Positions 25,672-34,888 of a stretch of DNA of 64,000 nt are shown here, in pieces. Made by a program: the position numbers and the translations under genes. Origin of the DNA: Thiohalorhabdus sp. Cl-TMA (GTDB taxonomy: Bacteria; Pseudomonadota; Gammaproteobacteria; Thiohalorhabdales; Thiohalorhabdaceae); the NCBI RefSeq assembly GCF_041821045.1, contig NZ_JBGUAW010000006.1, positions 62,001 to 126,000 of the forward strand, given 5' to 3'. Each line of letters begins with the position of its first letter. The stretch's first letter is position 1. The notes under the pieces are model-generated. The model was not told where the DNA came from. It saw only the letters and a list, made by a program, of their open reading frames with translations, and ran no database searches.

Positions 25672-25949
25672 CCTTCCGCCTCCCGGCGGCAATCCACCAG
25701 CTCGGCCCCCCACTCCGCCAGCAGCTCCCGACGAATTCCGGAATCGTGCGGCACCGCCAGAAGCCGCTCGCGCTCCACCTGGATTAGGCTCCGCTGCCAG
25801 CCATCGGCATGGAGCGCGCATTCCACGCGGACCTCCCAGATCCCGTCACGCGGCTCCACCTGATACAGGTAGACCGCGATCCCCAGCTCTTCGAGCAGGT
25901 CTTCGGTGACCGCCCGGGCCCGTCCCAGCTCGCCGCCTGAAATGCGCAA
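25668..25949 (-). CDS. Small hypothetical protein (93 aa)
   Basis: An acidic/basic soluble protein with no signal or membrane segment. ELGIAVYLYQVEPRDGIWEVRVECALHADGW suggests alternating beta strands. It starts with TTG six bases after AGGAG. It follows the pentapeptide-repeat gene by 33 bases on the same strand, so the two may be co-transcribed. I do not recognise the family. Confidence 0.5.
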   Translation of the reverse strand: MRISGGELGRARAVTEDLLEELGIAVYLYQVEPRDGIWEVRVECALHADGWQRSLIQVERERLLAVPHDSGIRRELLAEWGAELVDCRREAEG

Positions 25950-25982
25950 TGGAAGCTCCTGTCTATTGCGCCGATACCGGCC

Positions 25983-26819
25983 TCATTCCCCACTTTCCGG
26001 GAAATGCGCACGTTCGCGCTCGCGGGCCTGATCAACGCCGCGTAGGCTGGACCAGTCGCGGGACTCGCGAAAATCCGTGCCGCCCAACCGGGCCTTGGTG
26101 ACGTTGGCGCGGCTGACCACGGCATCCTGGAAGCTGGCTCCCGAAAGGTCTGCCCAGGACAGATCGGCCCCCCGGGCGTTCACCCCGGCCAGATTGGCGA
26201 ACCGCAGATCCGCGTGCCGGAGCTCCGCATTCTCCATGTTGGCTCCGCTAAGGTTCGCATCATAGAAAATCGCGTTCATCATTCCCATGGACTGGTTCTT
26301 CATATCCGCGCCGGCCCGGACACCGGCCAGGTTGGCGTTGGAGAAATCGGCATCCGAGAAATCACCGATGACCCGGGCCTTCCGGAGATCGGCATTGCGG
26401 AAGCTCGCCTCCGGGGCCTGGGCGCTGAACAGGCTGGCCTCGGAGAGATCGGCGCCCGAGAAATCCGCTCCGTACAGCGCGGAAATATCCAGGTTGGCTC
26501 CGGAGAGATCCGCCCCGGAGAGGTTCGCCCCTTCCAGGTTCACGCTCCGCAGATTGGCTCCCCGGAAATCCACGCCGGAGAGATCCAGGCCGGAGAGATC
26601 CGAATCCACGAAAGCCTTCGAGGATCCGGATTCCGCCAGCGCCTCGACCACCGCTTCCCGTGTCCATTTTCCCGCTTCGGCCGCCCCGGATAACCGTACG
26701 GCCTGCGGCCCTATCCCTAAGAAGAGCGCGGCCAGCACCAACAGCCAGCGCGCTCCATTCCGCCACTTCCCTGCAACACCCATGGCCAGATCCTTCGGGC
26801 CCCGCGGGCATTCCGCCAT
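25983..26819 (-). CDS. Exported pentapeptide-repeat protein
   Basis: 278 residues. After a hydrophobic signal (WLLVLAALFLGIG), residues about 70-255 are A(D/N)LXX pentapeptide repeats (GANLRSVNLEGANLSGADLS and on), which fold as a right-handed quadrilateral beta-helix. The repeat run is interrupted once by KNQSMGMMNAIFY. Most pentapeptide proteins with known function are cytoplasmic; this one is probably periplasmic or anchored and its function is unknown. Confidence 0.85.
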   Translation of the reverse strand: MAECPRGPKDLAMGVAGKWRNGARWLLVLAALFLGIGPQAVRLSGAAEAGKWTREAVVEALAESGSSKAFVDSDLSGLDLSGVDFRGANLRSVNLEGANLSGADLSGANLDISALYGADFSGADLSEASLFSAQAPEASFRNADLRKARVIGDFSDADFSNANLAGVRAGADMKNQSMGMMNAIFYDANLSGANMENAELRHADLRFANLAGVNARGADLSWADLSGASFQDAVVSRANVTKARLGGTDFRESRDWSSLRGVDQARERERAHFPESGE

Positions 26820-26980
26820 TCCGGCCGGGAGCTCAACGACCGGAGAAAAGCTTTCGGTGGCAGCCCGCCTGGGACCCCGTGGTTTTCATCGTCCCCATTC
26901 CCCGTCTATACCACAGAACCGGGCCTTTTCCGCATCCCCCGCCCCACCCCGTATGCAATATTAGGCTAGGCAATCAACCA

Positions 26981-27009
26981 TTGATAATCTTAATGTGGCA
27001 ATTTATAGT
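26981..27009 (+). promoter_or_regulatory. Sigma-70 promoter of a candidate small RNA
   Basis: TTGATA (26981-26986), a 17-base spacer and TATAGT (27004-27009) form a near-consensus promoter reading into a region with no gene but two hairpins. The predicted start is near 27016. Confidence 0.7.
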
Positions 27010-27014
27010 GCTGA

Positions 27015-27147
27015 TGGATCGGTCATAGCCCCGCCGGGTTCTTCCTCCTCGATATTGGCGGGGCTGTCTTTTGCACAACGTGCAGTGCATGCCTCCGCTC
27101 CATACCCCGCCGAGCTTTCTCCTCCTTTGCCTCGGCGGGGTTTTTCT
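27015..27147 (+). ncRNA. Candidate small RNA with two anti-Shine-Dalgarno loops (CcsR-like architecture)
   Basis: A good promoter reads into two hairpins. Hairpin 1 pairs AGCCCCGCC (27027-27035) with GGCGGGGCT (27057-27065), and its loop contains CTTCCTCCTC. Hairpin 2 pairs ACCCCGCCGAG (27104-27114) with CTCGGCGGGGT (27131-27141), its loop contains TTCTCCTCCTTTG, and a TTTTTC tail makes it the terminator. Both loops mimic the anti-Shine-Dalgarno and could pair with ribosome sites of target mRNAs. Small RNAs with paired C/U-rich loops of this kind include the CcsR RNAs of Rhodobacter. No coding frame with a ribosome site lies in it. Confidence 0.6.
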
Positions 27148-27239
27148 TCCCCCCCTTCCCCCGGACGATTCCCGCTCACCCTACACTGTTCAGCAGTCCG
27201 TGGGCGCCTTTTCGTGCCGCCCGACGGGGACATGGACAC

Positions 27240-27275
27240 AAAAAAGCCCCTGATGCCCTTGCGGGCATCAGGGGC
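27240..27275 (-). terminator. Terminator of tRNA-Glu
   Basis: On the minus strand a perfect 13-bp stem GCCCCTGATGCCC with its complement, loop GCAA, is followed by TTTTTT. It lies eight bases after the tRNA. Confidence 0.93.
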
Positions 27276-27283
27276 TTCTCGTA

Positions 27284-27359
27284 TGGCGTCCCCAGGGGGA
27301 CTCGAACCCCCGTCTTCGGCGTGAAAGGCCGATGTCCTGGACCGCTAGACGATGGGGAC
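27284..27359 (-). tRNA. tRNA-Glu (anticodon UUC), CCA encoded
   Basis: Minus-strand cloverleaf: acceptor GTCCCCA/TGGGGAC, D-arm with TCTAGCGGTCCAGGA, anticodon loop CTTTCAC (TTC), T-arm GGGGGTTCGAGTCCCCC, discriminator G and encoded CCA. No integrase or duplicated 3' end is nearby. Confidence 0.97.
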
Positions 27360-27483
27360 GCGGCGAAACGAAGGCAGTATTTAACCAAATCCCCCATGCG
27401 GGGTCAATGCCCGGTGCGGGTATCCTGGATGCGCCTTTCGGGCTATCCTTTGGGCCCGTTTTTCCCGTGGAGTGCAGCACCCC

Positions 27484-28368
27484 ATGACCGTTCGGAAAAG
27501 CCTGGCCCGACTGGGCGCCTGGGCGCAATACCCGCTTCCCCATCATGGGCTGTCCCGATTGATGGGGCAAATTACCCGGCGACGCCACCCCTGGATACGC
27601 CGTCCCCTGATCCGCTGGTTCATGAACCGTTACCGGGTGGACCTGAGCGAGGCCGTGGAGCCCGAGCCCAGCGCCTACCCGGACTTCCAAGCCTTTTTCA
27701 CCCGGGCCCTGAAACCGGACGCGCGGCCCATCTGCGAGCATCCGGACGGCATCGCCAGTCCTGCCGACGGCGCGGTCAGCGAAACGGGCGCGCTCCAGGA
27801 TGGTCGAACCGTACACGCCAAGGATACCGCGTTCCGGGCTCGGGAGCTCCTGGGCGGCTCGGACGCACTGGCCGACCCGTTCGCGGACGGCAGCTTTTTC
27901 ACCGTGTATCTGGCGCCCCGTGATTACCACCGGGTCCACATGCCCGTGGACGGACGGCTCCGGGAGATGGTGCACATCCCCGGCCGCGCTTTCAGCGTGA
28001 GCCCCGTAACCACGGCGCATGTGCCCAACCTCTTTGCCCGGAACGAGCGGGTCGTGGCGCTGTTTGATACAGCGGCGGGTCCCATGGCGGTGGTTCTGGT
28101 GGGTGCCATGCTGGTGGCGACCATCGGCACGGTATGGGCCGGGACCATCACGCCGCCCACCCGGCGGCGCATCCGCCACTGGCACTACGCTGAAAACGGG
28201 AAGAGGCCGGTCAGCCTGCGCAAGGGAGAGGAATTGGGCTGGTTCAACCTGGGGTCCACGGTGATCGTCCTGTTCGGACCCGGGAAAGCCCGCTGGTCGG
28301 ACGGCCTGTCCGCCGGACAGCGCGTTCTTACCGGGGATTGCGTGGGCCGGCTGTCGACGACGCCCTGA
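27484..28368 (+). CDS. psd: Phosphatidylserine decarboxylase
   Basis: About 294 residues. It converts phosphatidylserine to phosphatidylethanolamine at the inner membrane. The self-cleavage site LGST (FNLGSTVIVLF) that makes the pyruvoyl group is near the C-terminus, and the catalytic ASPADG and DYHRVHMPVDG motifs are intact. ATG 27484 follows GGAG; a GTG 12 bases earlier has no ribosome site. Confidence 0.95.
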   Translation: MTVRKSLARLGAWAQYPLPHHGLSRLMGQITRRRHPWIRRPLIRWFMNRYRVDLSEAVEPEPSAYPDFQAFFTRALKPDARPICEHPDGIASPADGAVSETGALQDGRTVHAKDTAFRARELLGGSDALADPFADGSFFTVYLAPRDYHRVHMPVDGRLREMVHIPGRAFSVSPVTTAHVPNLFARNERVVALFDTAAGPMAVVLVGAMLVATIGTVWAGTITPPTRRRIRHWHYAENGKRPVSLRKGEELGWFNLGSTVIVLFGPGKARWSDGLSAGQRVLTGDCVGRLSTTP

Positions 28369-28385
28369 TCGGACCCGCGGAAACG

Positions 28386-28799
28386 TTACTGGATGGGATC
28401 CTGGCGGATCTGCTTGAGGAAGGTGAGCACCGCCCGCCGGTTCGCCTTCTGCTGCATGACCTTGAGCTTGGGCATGTCCAGGGGAAAATCATCGGCGATG
28501 GAGCGGGCATAGGAATCCCCGCTCTCCACCAGGGCCTTGGGATCCTTGAGCCACTTCATGAGCCAGCGCTCGGAGGGGACGCGGTCGAGCACCCCGGCGA
28601 GGCCCGGACCGGTGGCCTGCCCCTTTTCCTGAAGGGTATGGCATTGCACGCACACTTTGAAGAATATCTTCTGGCCTTTGGCGACCTCCGCCGTGGATTG
28701 GGCCCGGGCATCCGGGGCACTGGCCGCAGCGAGCACGAAAGCGGCCGGAAGCAGGAACGCGCCCAGGGCCTTCCGGACACGACGGGACCGCTCATGCAT
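28386..28799 (-). CDS. Small periplasmic monohaem cytochrome c
   Basis: 137 residues: signal peptide (cleavage near DARAQ), haem site CVQCH and methionine ligand candidate in LDMPKLK. It is a class I cytochrome c that could carry electrons from periplasmic dehydrogenases; the partner is unknown. ATG 28799 has AGGAG eight bases upstream. It is convergent with psd. Confidence 0.88.
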   Translation of the reverse strand: MHERSRRVRKALGAFLLPAAFVLAAASAPDARAQSTAEVAKGQKIFFKVCVQCHTLQEKGQATGPGLAGVLDRVPSERWLMKWLKDPKALVESGDSYARSIADDFPLDMPKLKVMQQKANRRAVLTFLKQIRQDPIQ

Positions 28800-28928
28800 A
28801 GGTTCGGCTCCTGAGTGAAGGCCAGCCACCAGCAGGCCGCCCCGGTGGCGGCCGCGGCCCCGAGGTTGAAGGGCCATTGCGCGAAAGGCTACCCTATTAA
28901 CTGTAAGATGCGTTCTATCGAGGATCAA

Positions 28929-29453
28929 ATGGCCGACGACGAGCAGAAGCATTCCCAGGACAATGCCCAGCAGTCTCCCAAGGACAAAGGGGAGATCCAT
29001 CAGGGCCCCGACCACAGCTCGCCCTACCCCGTGGAGCGCGGCGCGCCGGCGTTCAATCTCGTGGACACCGCCCAGGAGATCGAGAAGGCCGACCAGATGG
29101 TAAACACCCGCGTCAGCGGGAAGCTAAAAGTTATTGCCGACCAGATCAAGGCGCTGCAGGAGGAGGCCGAAGGCATCCTGAACAGCGCGCAGGAGGACAT
29201 GGAGCTGCACAAGGCCAAGTGCAACTTCAAGCGGCAGCCGGGCAAGGTGTACCACCTGTACGAAAAAGAGGACGGCACCCTCTACTTCTCCATGCTGTCC
29301 GCGGACGACTGGAACGGCAATCCCCCGGATACCTTCCGCGGCTCCTATCGCCTGGAACCGGACTATTCCTGGACGCCCGCGGAGGAAATGGACGAGCCCG
29401 ACGACACCCAGGCCCTGGTCAACAAGCTCCTGGAAAGCCGCGGGCTGGACTGA
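28929..29453 (+). CDS. DUF2452 domain protein
   Basis: 174 residues, soluble and acidic, with a helical middle (LVDTAQEIEKADQMV, IADQIKALQEEAEGI) and a C-terminal beta part (YHLYEKEDGTLYFSMLS). This matches the DUF2452 family, of unknown function. ATG 28929 was chosen for GAGG just upstream; ATG 28908 is an alternative. Confidence 0.75.
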   Translation: MADDEQKHSQDNAQQSPKDKGEIHQGPDHSSPYPVERGAPAFNLVDTAQEIEKADQMVNTRVSGKLKVIADQIKALQEEAEGILNSAQEDMELHKAKCNFKRQPGKVYHLYEKEDGTLYFSMLSADDWNGNPPDTFRGSYRLEPDYSWTPAEEMDEPDDTQALVNKLLESRGLD

Positions 29454-29460
29454 TCCCGGA

Positions 29461-30654
29461 CTAGGCCGCCTCTCGGCGCGGGGCGGCCACCCTCGTCAGG
29501 AACATTACCGCGACTCCAGCCGCCGCCATGCCGCTGGCCACCCAGAACGTGGCGCCGCCTCCGATCTCGTCCCACAGGCCTCCCGAAAGCAGGGAGCCCA
29601 CGCCCCCGCCGAAACCGAAAGCCAGGCTCGAGTACAGGGCGAACCCCGAGGACCGCTGATTGCCGGGAAACAGCTCGTGGGTATGGTGCGCCGCCGCCGC
29701 GTGGAACGTGGCAAAGGTGGCCGCGTGCAGGGTCTGCGCCGCCAGCAGCCAGGCGAGCGCATTGGTGCTGCCGATCAGCGCCCACCGCACCGTCGCCAGC
29801 ACCAGGCTTCCCGCCAGGATGAAGCGCACGCCGAAGCGCCGGACCAGCTGGTCGGTATAGAGGAATACCCCCACTTCCGCCGCCACGCCGAGCCCCCAGA
29901 GCAGCCCGATGGCGAGCCCGGAATACCCGTGGCCGCTCATGTAGATGGAGAAGAATCCGTAATAGGCGCCGTGACTGGCCTGCATCAGGAAGGTGGTGGC
30001 GAAAAACCCCCAGACCCGCCTGCGGCGCAGGGTGTCGAGCAGGGAGCCGGAACCGGAGGCATCGTTTTCCGCGGAGCCCGGCTCGGGGACCAGCAGCGTG
30101 AACAGGAGGATGCCCACCAGCAGGGCGCTCAGGAAATCCAGCAGCCGGACGTATCCCAGGTAATCCAGCAGGGGCCCCAGGGCCACCGCAGTCAGGATGA
30201 AGCCAACCGATCCCCACAGACGCAGGCGCCCGTAGTGCGCACCCCGGCTGCGAACCACGTCCCATACGGCGCCCTCCACCAGCGGCAGCGGACCGGCATG
30301 GAAGAAGGCGAAGACCGCCACCACCGGAAGCATCGCCCAGAAGGTATCCAGCCCGTACAGCGGCAGGAAGGCCAGGATGGTTCCCAGGGCCGTGAACCGG
30401 GCCACGGAAAGTCGGCGTCCGGTCCTGTCCGCCAGCGGTCCCCATACATTGGGCGCGAATATCTTGGTGATCTGGATGGCCCCCACCAGCACGCCGATCT
30501 GGAGGGCGGCCATGCCGAGGGACTGCAGGTAGAGGCTCCAGTAGGGAAGGATGGCCCCCAGGGTCGCGAAGTAGACGAAATAGAACCCGGCGAAGCGAAA
30601 GGCGAGGCCGCGGCCCACGCCGCCGGATCCGTCGGCGCCGTGCTCGGCGTCCAC
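29461..30654 (-). CDS. MFS transporter
   Basis: 397 residues with about 12 membrane segments. It resembles the 3-phenylpropionate/HcaT-type branch (ILPYWSLYLQSLGM, GPLADRTGRRL). The substrate is not predictable. It starts with GTG behind AAGGAG. It is convergent with the DUF2452 gene and upstream of nothing obviously linked. Confidence 0.82.
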   Translation of the reverse strand: MDAEHGADGSGGVGRGLAFRFAGFYFVYFATLGAILPYWSLYLQSLGMAALQIGVLVGAIQITKIFAPNVWGPLADRTGRRLSVARFTALGTILAFLPLYGLDTFWAMLPVVAVFAFFHAGPLPLVEGAVWDVVRSRGAHYGRLRLWGSVGFILTAVALGPLLDYLGYVRLLDFLSALLVGILLFTLLVPEPGSAENDASGSGSLLDTLRRRRVWGFFATTFLMQASHGAYYGFFSIYMSGHGYSGLAIGLLWGLGVAAEVGVFLYTDQLVRRFGVRFILAGSLVLATVRWALIGSTNALAWLLAAQTLHAATFATFHAAAAHHTHELFPGNQRSSGFALYSSLAFGFGGGVGSLLSGGLWDEIGGGATFWVASGMAAAGVAVMFLTRVAAPRREAA

Positions 30655-30791
30655 GGGATACTCCTTCAGGCTCGGGGTTCATGGCCCGCCACGGCGGGCC
30701 CGCGAACGGGATGGGGATCCGGAATGCGGTACGGGGGCGCTGGAGGCAGCCGGAGCTTTTGGCCCGCCCCCGAAGCGCCGATGGGCTCGGG

Positions 30792-31868
30792 CTACTCCTC
30801 CGGACCGCGCTCGCCGTTCTGGGCCCGGTCGATGAGGAAGTGATCCATCAACGTGAGGGCGGTCATGGCCTCCACGATGGGCACCGCCCGGATGCCTACG
30901 CAGGGATCGTGGCGCCCCTTCGTGACCACCTCCACCTCGTTACCGTGGAGGTCGAGGCTCTTACGGGGCACCTGGATGCTGGAGGTGGGCTTGATGGCCA
31001 CCCGCGCAGTGAGGGGCTGGCCGGTGGATATGCCGCCGAGTACCCCCCCGGCGTGGTTGGACAGGAAGCCGGAGGCGTCCATCTCGTCGCCGTGCTCGGA
31101 TCCCCGCTGGCGCACCACGTCGAACCCATCGCCCACGGAAACGCCCTTTACGGCGTTGATGCTCATCAGGGCCTTCGCCCAATCGGCCTCCAGACGATCG
31201 AAGACCGGGTCGCCCAGACCGGCGGGAGCTCCCAGGGCCTCCACGTAGATCTGGGCGCCGATGGAATCCCCCGCTTTCCGTACCCCGTTGAGGGTGTCTT
31301 CCAGCTCCGGAAGTCGTTCGGGATCCGGGCTGAAGAACGGGTTCTCCGCGACTGCGGACCAATCGCGCCGCTCGAGACACACCTCCCCCATGGCCTCCAG
31401 ACAGGCGCGGACCGTAACGCCCAGCCTGTCCGCCAGGAATTTCCGGGCGATGGCGCCCGCCGCCACGCGCATGGCGGTTTCCCGCGCCGAGGCCCGGCCA
31501 CCCCCCCGATAGTCCCGTCGCCCATATTTCTTCCAATAGGTATAATCGGCGTGGCCGGGACGGAACTTGTCCTTGATCTCGGAATAGTCCTTGCTTCTCT
31601 GGTCCGTATTCCGTATCAGTAGGCCGATGGGCGTACCGGTGGTCTCCCCTTCGAAGACCCCGGACAGGATCTCCACCTCGTCCGCCTCCCGGCGCTGGGT
31701 GGTATAACGGGACTGTCCGGGACGCCGCCGGTCCAGGTCGTTCTGGATGTCCGAAGTCTCGAGGGCGAGGCCGGGCGGGCAGCCCTCCACGGTGGCCCCG
31801 AGGGCCGGACCATGGCTTTCCCCGAAAGTGGAGACACGGAACATCATTCCGAAGGTATTTCCTGACAT
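30792..31868 (-). CDS. aroC: Chorismate synthase
   Basis: 358 residues, full length. It performs the last shikimate step, EPSP to chorismate, using reduced FMN. Signatures are [46 protein letters not shown] and [21 protein letters not shown] 31868 with AGGGA upstream matches the family N-terminus; an upstream extension does not. Confidence 0.97.
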   Translation of the reverse strand: MSGNTFGMMFRVSTFGESHGPALGATVEGCPPGLALETSDIQNDLDRRRPGQSRYTTQRREADEVEILSGVFEGETTGTPIGLLIRNTDQRSKDYSEIKDKFRPGHADYTYWKKYGRRDYRGGGRASARETAMRVAAGAIARKFLADRLGVTVRACLEAMGEVCLERRDWSAVAENPFFSPDPERLPELEDTLNGVRKAGDSIGAQIYVEALGAPAGLGDPVFDRLEADWAKALMSINAVKGVSVGDGFDVVRQRGSEHGDEMDASGFLSNHAGGVLGGISTGQPLTARVAIKPTSSIQVPRKSLDLHGNEVEVVTKGRHDPCVGIRAVPIVEAMTALTLMDHFLIDRAQNGERGPEE

Positions 31869-32006
31869 CGTGGCGTCCCTGATTGCTGTTCCCGGTGATT
31901 TGGCCGGAAAAAACGGCCATGCTACCATACACCCGCTTTTTTAGAATGAGTCTAAATTCCATTCGGAATATTCTGTGCTGCCATCACAACGAGGAGAGAC
32001 CCACCA

Positions 32007-32609
32007 ATGAGTGTGCTGGTTAACAAGCAGGCCCCCGATTTCACCGCACCCACGGTGATGCCGAACAACGAGATCCGGGAAGATTGGAGCTTTCTCAAGG
32101 AAACCGAAGGCAAGTATCGGGTCCTGTTCTTCTACCCGCTCGACTTCACCTTCGTTTGCCCCTCCGAGATCATCGCTTTCGATAATCGGGTTAAAGAGTT
32201 CGAGAAGCGCAATTGCGCCGTCGTGGCCTGCTCCATCGACTCCCATTTCACCCATCTGGCCTGGAAGAACACCTCCGTCAACGACGGCGGCATCGGCCAG
32301 GTGAACTTCCCCATGGTGGCCGACCTGACCAAGAGCATCGCCCGCGATTACGATGTGCTCGTGGACGAGTCCGTGGCCCTGCGCGGCACCTTCCTCATCG
32401 ACCGTGACGGCGTGGTGCAGCATCAGGTTGTGAACAACCTGCCTCTCGGCCGCAACATCGATGAAGCCATCCGCATGCTGGACGCCCTGCAGTTCCACGA
32501 AGAGAACGGCGAGGTCTGCCCGGCCGGCTGGCAGGAAGGCAGCACCGGTATGAAGGATACCCCCGAGGGTGTCGCTTCCTACCTGTCGGAGAACGCCGAG
32601 CAGCTGTAA
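32007..32609 (+). CDS. 2-Cys peroxiredoxin (AhpC/Tsa type)
   Basis: 200 residues. The peroxidatic cysteine lies in DFTFVCPSEI and the resolving cysteine in GEVCPAGW. It reduces hydrogen and alkyl peroxides with thioredoxin or AhpF. GAGGAGAG precedes the ATG, and a clean terminator follows, so it is a single-gene unit divergent from aroC. Confidence 0.95.
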   Translation: MSVLVNKQAPDFTAPTVMPNNEIREDWSFLKETEGKYRVLFFYPLDFTFVCPSEIIAFDNRVKEFEKRNCAVVACSIDSHFTHLAWKNTSVNDGGIGQVNFPMVADLTKSIARDYDVLVDESVALRGTFLIDRDGVVQHQVVNNLPLGRNIDEAIRMLDALQFHEENGEVCPAGWQEGSTGMKDTPEGVASYLSENAEQL

Positions 32610-32629
32610 GAGCGACTTCGTTCTCCCCG

Positions 32630-32660
32630 AAGACCGGGCCGCACGGCCCGGTCTTTTTTT
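32630..32660 (+). terminator. Rho-independent terminator after the peroxiredoxin gene
   Basis: A perfect 11-bp stem AAGACCGGGCC/GGCCCGGTCTT with loop GCAC runs into a T-tract. Confidence 0.94.
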
Positions 32661-32842
32661 GTCCGCTTTTCCAGCGCGCCAGCCCCCTCGGATCCGCTTT
32701 GATCAAGCCCCCACCGATCGAATGGCTCCCGGAGCGGCCCAGGCCTTGAGCCTCCCGCGAAAACCTGTCTGTATGGACTGAGGCCGCGGCGCCGACCGGC
32801 CATCTCCCCAACCACTCGCATTGCCAGCTCGACAGGCAGTAC

Positions 32843-33925
32843 ATGCACGGACAAAAGATCCTTTTCGCGGTTCACGACTGGGGACTCGGACATGCCACCC
32901 GGGTCCTTCCCCTCATACGGGGGCTCCTCGATGCGGGACACTCGGTAATCATCCTGTCCACCGGCCGGGCCCTGGAGCTCCTTCGCGGCGAGCTGGACGA
33001 CCGCTGCAATTTCATCGAGCTGAAGGACATTCCCAAGCCCTTCAGCCGCACCGCCGCCGCATTCTACGTCAAGATGAGCCTCTCCCTTCCCATGATGTTC
33101 CGCACCTTTCAGCGGGAGCGCCGGTTCACGCGGAGCCTTTGCCGGCGGGAGGGCATCGACCGGATCGTTTCCGACAGCCGCATCGGCGTTTGCATTCCGG
33201 AGGTACCGAGCTACTTCCTCTTCCACTCCATGCGCCAGATCATTCCGGGCCGTCCCTACTGGCTGGAGAAGATGGTCGAGGGCAGCCAGATGCGGATGTT
33301 CGCCAACGCGCAGCGGATCCTGGTGCCGGATGAGGCGGAAGACGGTGGTCTATCCGGCGACCTGAGCCACAACCTGTCCTGCGACTGGAAAGGCCGTCTG
33401 GCCTATATCGGCCCGCTTTCCACCATTTCCCCCCAATCGGGGGATCAGGATCTGGATTACTTCATTTCCATTTCCGGGGAGGAGCCCCAGCGCAGCATGC
33501 TGGAGAGGCGGGTCCTGGATCAGGTGGAAGGGCTCCCGGGCCGGGTGGTGGTCACCCTCGGCAAGCCTGAAGCCGAGACTCGCAGCCTCAGCCGGGGAAG
33601 AATCGACGTGTACAACTACCTCGGCCGTCATGACCAGCAGGACATGATGAACCGGGCCCGGGTCGTGGTCTGCCGTTCCGGCTATACCACCCTCATGGAG
33701 CTCGCCCAGCTGGGCAAGAAAGCCCTGTTCATTCCCACCATCGGCCAAAGTGAACAGGAATACCTGGCGCGGTACCACATGGAGCGGGGCCACACCTACA
33801 CCGTCCCCCAGAACCACCTGGACCTTGCCCGGGATGCGGCCCTGGCCGAAACCTACCATGGCCTGCCGCGGATGCCTCCGGCCGCGGAATCAGTCCGCCG
33901 TTTCCTGGAGGTGGTTATTCCCTGA
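32843..33925 (+). CDS. MurG-like glycosyltransferase
   Basis: 360 residues with a GT-B fold. The N-terminal HDWGLGHATRVLPLIRGL is the acceptor-side glycine loop. The C-terminal CRSGYTTLMELAQLGKKALFIPT...QEYLA matches the nucleotide-sugar half of GT28 enzymes. It probably glycosylates a membrane lipid. It lies beside a flippase-like protein, an acyltransferase and the hopanoid genes, so a lipid product is plausible; the substrate is unknown. Its 3' end overlaps the convergent gene by 36 bases. Confidence 0.75.
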   Translation: MHGQKILFAVHDWGLGHATRVLPLIRGLLDAGHSVIILSTGRALELLRGELDDRCNFIELKDIPKPFSRTAAAFYVKMSLSLPMMFRTFQRERRFTRSLCRREGIDRIVSDSRIGVCIPEVPSYFLFHSMRQIIPGRPYWLEKMVEGSQMRMFANAQRILVPDEAEDGGLSGDLSHNLSCDWKGRLAYIGPLSTISPQSGDQDLDYFISISGEEPQRSMLERRVLDQVEGLPGRVVVTLGKPEAETRSLSRGRIDVYNYLGRHDQQDMMNRARVVVCRSGYTTLMELAQLGKKALFIPTIGQSEQEYLARYHMERGHTYTVPQNHLDLARDAALAETYHGLPRMPPAAESVRRFLEVVIP

Positions 33926-34888
33926 TTTCCGCAGCTCTCCACGGAGATACAGGGCGAGGGGCGCGCATAGGAGCCAGACGGAGCCGATCCAGGTGACCCG
34001 GAAGCCCAGAATCACCGCCAGTGCCTCGTCAATACCATACCCGTAAGCCTGGGCCGCCCCAAGCGCCACGGCCTCGATAACCCCCAGCTGGGTGAGGATG
34101 CTGCCCACCAGCAGCGTTACCCAGAGGGCGACAAAATAGATGCTCAGGGACTCGGGCAGCGTCAGTCCCGAGAGACCCGCCGCATGGCCGATGATCAGCA
34201 TCCCCACACCCAGCCCGAGCAGGTAGGCCAGGGTCAATAGGGTGGATACGGCCATCGTCCCCGGACGTCCCAACTGCCGGACACCCTCGATCATCCGCAA
34301 CAGCCCGCCCGCCGCAGCGCCCAGCAGCCTTCCCCGGACCGCGCCCAGCCATTTGCGCACGCTCGCCGAATTGACCACCAGGCCGATAGCCGCGAGGTGC
34401 GCCAGGATCAGCAGCACCATCAACGAGCGCAACCAGTCCCAACCCGGTATACCCAGTATGGCCAGTACCGTCATCACCACCATGGTCTCCAGCAGGATCA
34501 TCACGGTGGTGGCGGCGGAGGAATGGCCGGGGGGAGCGACCCGCAACCGGCTCAGGACGTAATTCTGGGCATAAACGCCCGAGGGAACCGTGACCGCCAG
34601 CTCGCCGATGGCGTAGGCCAGGGTGAAGGGACGCCAGCCCATGGAATAACCGAGGCCACGCAGAAGCGCCCGAAACACCGCTCCTTTCACGGTCAGGTAC
34701 CAAAGCGCCGCCGCGAAGCAGGCGGCCACCGCCGAAAAAGGGATTCCCCGTATGCGACCGAAGACCTCCGGCAGGTTGGAAATACTGAGCAGGAAGAACA
34801 GCAGCGCGGCGGCCAGAAGCACCGGCAGGAAGATATGGGGGCGTAACAGGACCCGGACGCGGCCTACCCACCGATCTTGAGCGCCCAT
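33890..34888 (-). CDS. LPG synthase/flippase-like integral membrane protein (UPF0104)
   Basis: About 332 residues with about eight membrane helices. ELAVTVPSGVYAQNYVL and GVIEAVALGAAQAYG are the hallmarks of the lysylphosphatidylglycerol synthase transmembrane family, without the soluble synthase domain. Such proteins move or modify lipids. ATG 34888 overlaps the end of the acyltransferase gene, so the two are likely one operon. Confidence 0.78.
   Translation of the reverse strand: MGAQDRWVGRVRVLLRPHIFLPVLLAAALLFFLLSISNLPEVFGRIRGIPFSAVAACFAAALWYLTVKGAVFRALLRGLGYSMGWRPFTLAYAIGELAVTVPSGVYAQNYVLSRLRVAPPGHSSAATTVMILLETMVVMTVLAILGIPGWDWLRSLMVLLILAHLAAIGLVVNSASVRKWLGAVRGRLLGAAAGGLLRMIEGVRQLGRPGTMAVSTLLTLAYLLGLGVGMLIIGHAAGLSGLTLPESLSIYFVALWVTLLVGSILTQLGVIEAVALGAAQAYGYGIDEALAVILGFRVTWIGSVWLLCAPLALYLRGELRKSGNNHLQETAD

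Noticed and set aside
26038-26600. Apparent tandem DNA repeats every 15 bases
   Set aside because: They are codons of the pentapeptide-repeat protein, not a separate repeat array or CRISPR.
27284-27359. tRNA-Glu as an integration site
   Set aside because: No integrase, no duplicated tRNA end and ordinary housekeeping genes on both sides.
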